Assembly (NCBI RefSeq): GCF_001753245.1
Contig: NZ_CP017415.1
Location: 3,502,942-3,566,941, forward strand
Origin: Acidihalobacter yilgarnensis
Lineage (GTDB): Bacteria > Pseudomonadota > Gammaproteobacteria > DSM-5130 > Acidihalobacteraceae
Direction of reading: 5' to 3'
DNA: 64,000 nucleotides
Numbering within the stretch: the first letter of the stretch is position 1; each line of letters starts with the position of its first letter. A program made the position numbers and the translations under genes. Positions 57,472-64,000 of this stretch are shown here, piece by piece. The notes under the pieces were generated by a model. The model was not told where the DNA came from. It saw nothing but the letters and a program-made list of their open reading frames with translations, and did no database searches.

Positions 57472-58102
57472 TCGCTTCCCAGCCGAGGTCCACCAAATGT
57501 CTCTGCGCGTCCAGTCCCGGCACCTGCAGTGCATGCACGGCATGCACCCGCACGCCGCGGGGTAAGGCTTCCAATTCATCTGCGGGATACCGGCCCTTCA
57601 TCGCCAGCAGGTGTCCGTCGGGTGCCAACGTATGTCTGGCGGCCAGCGCAAAATCGGCCAATGTGGAAAATGCCCGGCTGACGACTGTATCAAAGCCTTC
57701 GGCAGGCGAGTAGCGCTCGATCCTCTCATGTACTGCACATACGTTATTCAGCGCCAATTCAAGCAAGCATTGGCGCTGAAAACGGACGCGTTTGGCGCTC
57801 GCATCCAACAAGGTAAATCGCCGATCCGGTTGGTAGATCGCAAGCGGTATTCCGGGCAGACCAGCGCCACTGCCTACATCCAGTATTGATCTGCCATGCA
57901 GGTTACGCTGTATCGATAGACTGTCTAGCAAGTGGTGCGACACCAAGGCCTTATCACCCTGGATCGCGGTCAGATTATGCACACGGTTCCAGCGCACCAT
58001 GAGTGCGAGATAACGCTGCTGCATGGCGATCCGTTCCGGACGGGTATCCAGTCCCAGCACCTCCAAGCCTGCCAGGAGATGGGCCTCTGCCTCGACATCC
58101 AT
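57458..58102 (-). CDS. rsmG: 16S rRNA (guanine527-N7)-methyltransferase
   Basis: This 214-residue SAM methyltransferase reads RYLALMVRWNRVHNLTAI, ILDVGSGAGLPGIPLAIYQPDRRFTLLDASAKRVRFQRQCL, VVSRAFSTLADFALAARH and GHLLAMKGRYPADELEALP. It modifies G527 of 16S rRNA. It lies 3 bp after mnmG, the standard gidA-gidB order. Confidence 0.96.
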   Translation of the reverse strand: MDVEAEAHLLAGLEVLGLDTRPERIAMQQRYLALMVRWNRVHNLTAIQGDKALVSHHLLDSLSIQRNLHGRSILDVGSGAGLPGIPLAIYQPDRRFTLLDASAKRVRFQRQCLLELALNNVCAVHERIERYSPAEGFDTVVSRAFSTLADFALAARHTLAPDGHLLAMKGRYPADELEALPRGVRVHAVHALQVPGLDAQRHLVDLGWEANDHN

Positions 58103-58105
58103 GCC

Positions 58106-59988
58106 TCAGGCCGTCTCCCGCTCACCGTGGTGCCGTCTTAGATGCACCAATAGCAACGATATGGCGGACGGCGTTACGCCTGCAATCCGCGAGGCCTGTC
58201 CCAGTGTCTGCGGACGGTGATGCGCAAGCTTCTGCCTCACTTCGGTGGAAAGTCCATCAACGGATTCGTAGTCGAGATCTTCTGGAACCAAACGCCCCTC
58301 TTGACTCAGATTACGCCGAATTTCCAGCGCCTGGCGGTCGATATAACCCGCGTATTTGGCTTGAATCTCGACCTGCTCGATGACGGCCTCGTCGTCACTG
58401 GCGCATTGGTACACACCGGACGCCTCCAAGTCCCGTATCTGTACGCCAGGCCGGCGCAGCAGTTCGGCGACGCGTACCGGCTCCGTGGGCAACTGGCCGA
58501 TGTGTTGCGCCAAGCCGCCGCGCAAACAGTCGGCCGGCGTAAGCCTCGTATCGCGCGCGCGCGCCTGCTCGCGCTCGATGGCCTCGCGCTTGCGTTCAAA
58601 AGCCGTCCAGCGCGCATCGTCGATCAGGCCCAATCCCCGCGCCACGGTCGTCAACCGGAGATCGGCATTGTCCTCTCTAAGCGTCAACCGATATTCCGCA
58701 CGGCTGGTAAACATGCGATAGGGCTCTTGAGTACCCTGTGTGATCAGGTCGTCGACCAGCACTCCAAGATAGGCCTCGCTGCGCGCGGGCCACCATGGCG
58801 GCGCTTCTCGTTGAAACAACACCGCATTGACGCCAGCGAGCAACCCCTGCGCTGCAGCCTCTTCATAACCAGTCGTACCGTTGATCTGTCCGGCGAGAAA
58901 CAAGCCCTCTATCGCGCGCGACTGCAGCGCTGCCGTGAGTCCCCTCGGGTCGAAGAAATCGTATTCGATCGCGTAGCCAGGCCGCGTAATATGCGCCTGC
59001 TCGAAGCCCTTGATACTGCGTACCAGATCGAGCTGAACATCGAAGGGCAGGCTCGTCGATATTCCATTCGGGTAGATTTCCCGACTTTCCAGACCCTCCG
59101 GCTCGACGAATATCTGGTGCGAGTCGCGATCCGCAAAGCGCACGACCTTGTCCTCGATCGAGGGGCAGTAACGTGGCCCAACGCCCTCGATTTGACCCGA
59201 GAAAAGCGGCGAGCGATGCATTGCCGCCGCAATGATCTCATGCGTGCGTGCGTTGGTCCGCGCGATATGACACGGCACCTGCCTCGGATGCTGTGCGCGC
59301 ACGCCGAGAAAGGAAAAAACGGGTCTCGGCTCGTCTCCAGGCTGTGTTTCCAAAACACGGTAATCGATGCTGCGGCCATCTATTCTCGGCGGTGTGCCGG
59401 TTTTGAGTCGGCCGACGCCCGGCGCCAGCTCACGCAGGCGGGCGGCGAGCGTCGTGGCGGGGGCATCACCGGCTCGGCCACCGGCTTGCTGATGCTCGCC
59501 TACGTGGATGCGACCCGCCAGGAACGTACCCACGGTCAGTACAACGGCATGCGCAGCAATGCGTAATCCCATCTGCGTAATCACGCCTGTGACGCGATCA
59601 CCCTGCAATATCAGGTCGTCAACCGGTTGTTGAAACACACTGAGCCCAGGTTGAGATTCCACCGCTGCGCGCACGGCAGCGCGGTACAGATTTCGATCTG
59701 CTTGTGCACGCGTCGCGCGTACCGCCGGGCCTTTCCGGGCGTTAAGGGTACGGAAGTGGATGCCAGCTTGATCGGCTGCGGTCGCCATCAACCCACCCAT
59801 CGCATCGATTTCCCTGACCAGATGACCTTTGCCGATACCCCCGATGGCGGGGTTGCAACTCATCTGTCCGATGGTCTCGATGTTATGCGTCAACAGCAGG
59901 ACGCGTGCGCCCATACGGGCCGCGGCGAGCGCCGCCTCGGTACCTGCGTGCCCCCCCCCACGACGATGACATCATAATGTTCATTCAT
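58106..59988 (-). CDS. mnmG: tRNA uridine-5-carboxymethylaminomethyl enzyme MnmG, with an apparent frameshift near the start
   Basis: From ATG 59988 the start reads [13 protein letters not shown], the FAD-binding dinucleotide fold of MnmG. A G9 run (coding strand; C9 at 59951-59959) then breaks the frame. A tenth G would give [23 protein letters not shown], joining smoothly to the long remaining frame that starts at [38 protein letters not shown]. The restored protein is 627 residues, as in E. coli (629). With MnmE it installs cmnm5U at the wobble position. Without the correction the FAD fold would be broken, so a base-call error in the homopolymer is the likely explanation. Confidence 0.9.
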
Positions 59989-60079
59989 TGCTTATACCCC
60001 GCGACACCCGTGCCACAGCGGGGCACATTCTCCGGCATGCGCTGCGGGGCGTCAAAAAACACCATAGGCCTCGACCGGC

Positions 60080-61432
60080 TTATTTGCCGATGCAAAAAGT
60101 TGAGAAAATCTCCCCGAGGAGCTGATCTGGCGTAACCTGACCAGTAATGACACCCAGATGATCATGCGCATGACGGAGTTCTTCGGCCAATAACTCGATC
60201 CCGAGCCCCTGTGTTAATACCAAGCGAGCGGCATCCAGTGCGACGGCGCTCTGTCGTAAAGCCTCTATCTGTCGGGCACGTGCCGTGAATGTCGATTCAT
60301 TCGATGGCGACCCACCGAGCAAACGCACTAGCTCCGTGGTCAAAATCTCCATGCCAGCCCCCGTAAGCACGGAGATGCCCATGAACGTGTTCCCTGGCGC
60401 ATAACCAGGCTGATCCCCACTCAGGTCTATCTTGTTCCTCAGGTGCAATACCGGCGTCTGTGGTGGTAAGTCGTTTGGCAAGGTGTCCGCTAATGCCGCC
60501 TCGCCTGCGACATCCATCAGAACAATTAAGTCCGCCTGGCGCATCGCTTGCCTAGCGCGCGCAACGCCTTCTCGCTCAACCACGTCGCTGGTCTCGCGTA
60601 TACCTGCGGTATCTATAATTCGCAGCGGTAACCCTTCAAGCACCACGTCCGTGCGTAGCAGGTCACGCGTGGTCCCTGCCACAGGCGTGACAATTGCCAT
60701 GTCATCCCCAGCGAGCCGGTTGAGCAGACTGGATTTTCCAACATTCGGCGCACCGCCGATCACCATCACAGCACCTTGGGCAAGACGGCGGCCCTGTTCG
60801 GCCTCCACTAGCAGCGTGGCTAGGGCTGCAGAGGTGTCGGCAAGCGCCCGCTCGAACCGCTGCGACGCGAATGCATCGACATCGTCCTCGTCGGAAAAGT
60901 CGATCGCGGCCTCCAGTTCGACGCGTAATGCGATCAAGCGTGTACGCAGAGATTCGACCTTGGTAGAGAAATCACCGCGCAGCGAGCGCAGCGCAGCGCG
61001 AGCAGCCTGTCGGCTGCCAGCATCAATCAGATCGGCTATTGCCTCCGCCTGCGCCAGATCAATGCGCCCATTGAGATAGGCGCGTTCGCTGAATTCGCCA
61101 GGTCGGGCCGGGCGGGCACCCAATGTAATGAGACGTTGCCAAATCATGTGCAGAATCACGTGGCCACCGTGACCCTGAAATTCGACGATGTCCTCACCGG
61201 TGAACGAATTTGGACCAGGGAAGCACAATAGCAGTCCCTGATCGATGGGCTCGCCGTCCGCACCCAGGCAATACCTCAAGCCTGCCATACGTGGCGCTGG
61301 CAAGATCCGCCCGGTCAGCTGCTCCGCTAATGCGAAGGCATCGCTTCCGCTGATGCGTACAATGCCGATTGCGCCGCGGCCAGAAGATGTGGCGATCGCG
61401 GCAATCGTATCGCGCGATTGCACCACCGCCAT
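60080..61432 (-). CDS. mnmE: tRNA modification GTPase MnmE
   Basis: From ATG 61432 (just after the yidC stop) this is a 450-residue protein: N-terminal formyl-THF-binding domain (TIAAIATSSGRGAIGIVRISG), G1 GGAPNVGKSSLLNRLAGDDMAIVTPVAGTTRDLL, G3 DTAGIRE, G4 RNKIDL, and the C-terminal redox motif CIGK. It partners MnmG. The frame upstream of 61432 lies inside yidC and is not used. Confidence 0.95.
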   Translation of the reverse strand: MAVVQSRDTIAAIATSSGRGAIGIVRISGSDAFALAEQLTGRILPAPRMAGLRYCLGADGEPIDQGLLLCFPGPNSFTGEDIVEFQGHGGHVILHMIWQRLITLGARPARPGEFSERAYLNGRIDLAQAEAIADLIDAGSRQAARAALRSLRGDFSTKVESLRTRLIALRVELEAAIDFSDEDDVDAFASQRFERALADTSAALATLLVEAEQGRRLAQGAVMVIGGAPNVGKSSLLNRLAGDDMAIVTPVAGTTRDLLRTDVVLEGLPLRIIDTAGIRETSDVVEREGVARARQAMRQADLIVLMDVAGEAALADTLPNDLPPQTPVLHLRNKIDLSGDQPGYAPGNTFMGISVLTGAGMEILTTELVRLLGGSPSNESTFTARARQIEALRQSAVALDAARLVLTQGLGIELLAEELRHAHDHLGVITGQVTPDQLLGEIFSTFCIGK

Positions 61433-61434
61433 GG

Positions 61435-63072
61435 TTATTTTCCGGTGTTTGTAGCAGCCATGCGTTTGGTGATCAGCCACTGTTGCCCAATGGAAAGCGT
61501 GTTATTCACTACCCAGTAGAGCACCAGACCCGCAGGGAAGAAGGCCATGAATACGGCAAAACCTAGCGGCATGATGGTCATGATGCGCTTTTGTAGCGGA
61601 TCCATCGGCGCCGGATTGAGCCGTTGCTGCAAGAACATGGTGATGCCCATCAGAACCGGTAGAACAAAATAAGGATCCTTGGTCGACAGGTCGTGTATCC
61701 AGAAAATAAAGGGTGCTTGGCGCAGTTCGACGCTCTCGAGCAGCACCCAGTACAACGCGATGAATACCGGGATCTGGACAACGATCGGCAAGCAGCCGCC
61801 GAGTGGATTGATCTTCTCGGTTTTGTACAGCTCCATGGTTGCTTGGCTGAGCTTCTGGCGGTCATCACCAAAACGCTCCTTGAGCGCCTGCATCTTCGGT
61901 TGAAGGTTACGCATGCGCGCCATCGAGCGATAGCTGGTCGCTGACAACTTGTAGAAGGCCAACTTGATCATCAGCGTCAGCAATATGATCGCAAAGCCCC
62001 AATTGCCGACTAGGCCGTGAATTTTGCTCAGGAGCCAAAACAACGGCTTGGCGATCACTGTGAAAATGCCGTAACCCGTAGTTAAATCAAGCCCTGGCGC
62101 AACCTGTTCGAGCTTATCCTGCAGCTCTGGCCCGATCCACATGCGACTGCTCAATTGACTACTCTGGCCGGGCGCAACATCAACTGCACTGGTGCGGTAG
62201 CCGATCAGGTAGAGCGGATTACCATCAGCGCTGAAGGTTTTGCTGTAGTAGTCGTAATCGCTGCCCTTCTCGGGTATCCATGCCACCAGGAAATAGTGTT
62301 GCACCATGGCCATCCAACCACCCTTGACGGTCTTGGCCAAGGGCGACTTGGCCATGTCGTCGAAGGGTACCTTCTGGTAACTACCGTCGTAGTAGGCCGC
62401 GCCTTCATATGAATGCGCTTGCAAGAAACTGCTGTGGCTCTCCAGCGGACTATGAACCAACTGCGAATAAACCACGCCCTTCCAGGGTTTTCCGCTTGCG
62501 TTCTCGATGCGATAGTCGACGTCGACCAGAAAACTGCCGCGATGGAAGATATACGTTTTTGTGACTTTGATACCGCCAGGACTCGTCCAGGTCAATGGCA
62601 CCCTCAGAGTCTTCTCACCATTCCGCATCTCGTAAGACGGCTGTGCTGCGTGGTAGATAGCGTAGTGATTCGGCGCATTGGCCGCATCGGCGGAAATCAG
62701 GCCAGACTGGGCAACAAAGGTGCCGTTCCGGTCGAACATCAGTGTGAACGGATCATGCGGTTCGTTCACAGAAATAGGATAGGTCGGTAGCTGAGCCTCC
62801 AGAACATCACCACCCCGCGTACTGATAGTCAGATGAAGCACATCGGTACGGATCTGGATCCGTTCGCCCTTACTGGTCGCGGGCGTGGTTGCCACCACCG
62901 ACGGCGACGCAGCTGCCGGCATGCCAGGTACGTTTACTGCGTTGCCGGTCGTCGGTGCCTTAGTCGTCGTGGCAACCGGTTGTGTCGGCTGATGGGCATG
63001 TTGCCAGTCCTGCCAGATCACAAACAGCACAAACAGCAAAGAGATGTACAGCAGGGGCCGGAAATTATCCAT
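61435..63072 (-). CDS. yidC: Membrane protein insertase YidC
   Basis: This 545-residue protein has an N-terminal helix ([20 protein letters not shown]), a large periplasmic beta domain (residues about 60-340, e.g. [20 protein letters not shown]), and the conserved five-helix insertase core starting at [42 protein letters not shown], with the cytosolic hairpin [49 protein letters not shown]. It inserts Fo subunits a and c and others into the inner membrane. Confidence 0.96.
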   Translation of the reverse strand: MDNFRPLLYISLLFVLFVIWQDWQHAHQPTQPVATTTKAPTTGNAVNVPGMPAAASPSVVATTPATSKGERIQIRTDVLHLTISTRGGDVLEAQLPTYPISVNEPHDPFTLMFDRNGTFVAQSGLISADAANAPNHYAIYHAAQPSYEMRNGEKTLRVPLTWTSPGGIKVTKTYIFHRGSFLVDVDYRIENASGKPWKGVVYSQLVHSPLESHSSFLQAHSYEGAAYYDGSYQKVPFDDMAKSPLAKTVKGGWMAMVQHYFLVAWIPEKGSDYDYYSKTFSADGNPLYLIGYRTSAVDVAPGQSSQLSSRMWIGPELQDKLEQVAPGLDLTTGYGIFTVIAKPLFWLLSKIHGLVGNWGFAIILLTLMIKLAFYKLSATSYRSMARMRNLQPKMQALKERFGDDRQKLSQATMELYKTEKINPLGGCLPIVVQIPVFIALYWVLLESVELRQAPFIFWIHDLSTKDPYFVLPVLMGITMFLQQRLNPAPMDPLQKRIMTIMPLGFAVFMAFFPAGLVLYWVVNNTLSIGQQWLITKRMAATNTGK

Positions 63073-63313
63073 CGTGTCGACTTGTAGGTTGTTTTATCGA
63101 ATCGTTCGGAAGGGGATCATGACCACCGGGGTGCCAGGGGTGACAACATGAAAGGCGTTTAATCGCCAGCCAACTGCCCTTGATTGCGCCGTAGCGTTCG
63201 AGCGCCTCAATGGCATAGACAGAACATGTTGGGTGAAAACGGCAATGTTGCCCGATGTAGGGACTGAGGATCAGGCGATAAGCCTTGATCAATAGGATCA
63301 GCAAACCACGCAT
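63065..63313 (-). CDS. yidD: Membrane protein insertion efficiency factor YidD
   Basis: From ATG 63313 this is an 82-residue protein: [69 protein letters not shown]. The three conserved Cys regions ([15 protein letters not shown]) are intact. It overlaps the yidC start by eight bases and follows rnpA after 4 bp. Confidence 0.95.
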   Translation of the reverse strand: MRGLLILLIKAYRLILSPYIGQHCRFHPTCSVYAIEALERYGAIKGSWLAIKRLSCCHPWHPGGHDPLPNDSIKQPTSRHDG

Positions 63314-63317
63314 GGTT

Positions 63318-63659
63318 TTACCCGATCGATTGCCACTGTCGCTCCAACGCCTCACGCAACTGCTGTTTATCCAGCTTGGCCGCGTCAGGTCTGCACATTA
63401 CTACAACATCGACGGCAGGAAAGTCGGTTTGTCTTAACCTGAAGCTTTCCCTGATCACGCGCTTGATTCTCTGCCTGACGACCGCACTGCGTGCGCATTT
63501 GCGTGAAATCGCAAGCCCGAGTCTTGCCTTGCCGAGCCCGTTAGGAACCCATTTCAACAAGAAAACTCGACCGCCTGACTTCTTTCTGCCGGCGAAAACA
63601 CGCCCATAATCGGCGGCTTCCGTCAACCTGGCACAGCGCGGGAATGACTGTGCCGGCAT
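63318..63659 (-). CDS. rnpA: Ribonuclease P protein component
   Basis: From ATG 63659 this is a 113-residue basic protein with [55 protein letters not shown] (the RNA-binding RNR motif) and [29 protein letters not shown] in frame at 63668, directly after the rpmH stop, is an alternative start. It assists the RNase P RNA in 5' processing of tRNA. Confidence 0.93.
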   Translation of the reverse strand: MPAQSFPRCARLTEAADYGRVFAGRKKSGGRVFLLKWVPNGLGKARLGLAISRKCARSAVVRQRIKRVIRESFRLRQTDFPAVDVVVMCRPDAAKLDKQQLREALERQWQSIG

Positions 63660-63670
63660 CACTTCCAACG

Positions 63671-63805
63671 TTACGGCGTCAGGCGATGACGACCCTTCGC
63701 ACGGCGTGCTGCAATCACGGCGCGACCACCTTGAGTACGCATGCGGGCACGGAAGCCATGAGTGCGCTTGCGATGGAGGTTACTCGGCTGGAAGGTACGT
63801 TTCAT
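63671..63805 (-). CDS. rpmH: 50S ribosomal protein L34
   Basis: The minus-strand frame from ATG 63805 to TAA 63671 encodes 44 residues: [20 protein letters not shown] and then [24 protein letters not shown], essentially the universal L34 sequence. It was too short for simple frame lists but is unambiguous. rnpA follows within a few bases. A near-consensus promoter lies about 55 bp upstream. Confidence 0.98.
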   Translation of the reverse strand: MKRTFQPSNLHRKRTHGFRARMRTQGGRAVIAARRAKGRHRLTP

Positions 63806-63862
63806 ATCGATTCAATCCACTCAGCAAGACCGGATCTCCCGGACTCAGGAAAAAGAGGAGGA

Positions 63863-63891
63863 AAGTTACGCGGCGACCGTCATGCTGTCAA
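63863..63891 (-). promoter_or_regulatory. Sigma-70-type promoter of rpmH-rnpA-yidDC
   Basis: On the minus strand TTGACA (63891-63886), a 17-bp spacer and TAACTT (63868-63863) give a consensus -35 and a good -10. The start point should be near 63856, leaving a leader of about 50 bases before the L34 gene. Confidence 0.8.
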
Positions 63892-64000
63892 GTACGGCGC
63901 CCGTGCAAAGTGGCACCCATGAGTACCTGCGTATACACTCTTTCGTCCGTCGAGATACCTCTGATCTCACCCGTTTATCCCATCCCCTAGGGGGCAAGCT

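Noticed and set aside
58217..59566. 449-codon open frame antisense to mnmG
   Set aside because: It is a codon-bias shadow of mnmG with no recognisable protein features.
63975..63983. DnaA-box-like TTATCCCAT at the right edge
   Set aside because: A single site with two mismatches to TTATNCACA is not evidence of an origin; the true oriC/dnaA region is expected beyond the window.

Overview
The window is a 64 kb piece of a GC-rich gammaproteobacterial chromosome that ends just before the replication origin. The right third carries the classic origin block, all on the minus strand: rpmH, rnpA, yidD, yidC, mnmE, mnmG, rsmG, parA, parB, atpIBEFHAGDC, glmU, glmS. dnaA is expected just beyond base 64000. 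Gene content (ETHE1-type persulfide dioxygenase, EmrRAB, FadL, type IV minor pilins, Kup) and protein style suggest a Chromatiales/Ectothiorhodospiraceae-type organism, possibly a sulfur oxidiser such as Acidihalobacter or Thioalkalivibrio. That taxonomic call is inference from protein appearance, not a search.

Layout. 1-3.7 kb: end of a probable cytochrome c gene, an Rrf2 regulator with an MFS exporter, a secreted protein of unknown function, and a frameshifted VOC-fold gene. 4.1-9.6 kb: rarD, then a divergent histone-deacetylase-like gene and a Pat/PatZ-type protein acetyltransferase, then an aquaporin. 9.8-16 kb: persulfide dioxygenase, kup, and a two-gene ABC transporter without a binding protein. 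15.9-21 kb: a STAS protein coupled to acuI, and a fatty-acid module (FadL, acyl-CoA thioesterase, acyl-CoA ligase). 21-26 kb: an orphan ParA-like ATPase, an NTF2-like protein, a thioredoxin-like protein, a leucine-rich-repeat-variant protein, nadA and an unknown coiled-coil protein. 26-29 kb: emrRAB-type efflux operon. 29-31.4 kb: a translationally coupled set (universal stress protein, a degenerate LMW-phosphatase-like protein, FkpB) followed by ispH. 31.4-33.7 kb: an FkbM methyltransferase and a chimera in which a decayed IS30 sits inside remnants of a second ispH. 33.8-40.9 kb: the minor pilin/PilY1 operon. 41-45.4 kb: DUF302, truncated haemoglobin, fructosamine kinase, SDR, a second copy of the unknown secreted protein, and a small secreted Gln/Ser heptad-repeat protein.

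The most interesting points are: (1) two 232-residue secreted paralogues of unknown function, 41 kb apart, that also share an upstream element with conserved spacing; (2) the IS30/ispH chimera; (3) a lysine-acetylation writer and eraser side by side; (4) an LMW-phosphatase-like protein that has lost its catalytic loop, embedded in a stress operon; (5) five apparent single-base frameshifts, four of them one base short in G/C homopolymers (including mnmG). The frameshifts most likely mean base-call or assembly errors, but real slippage is possible and each needs checking.
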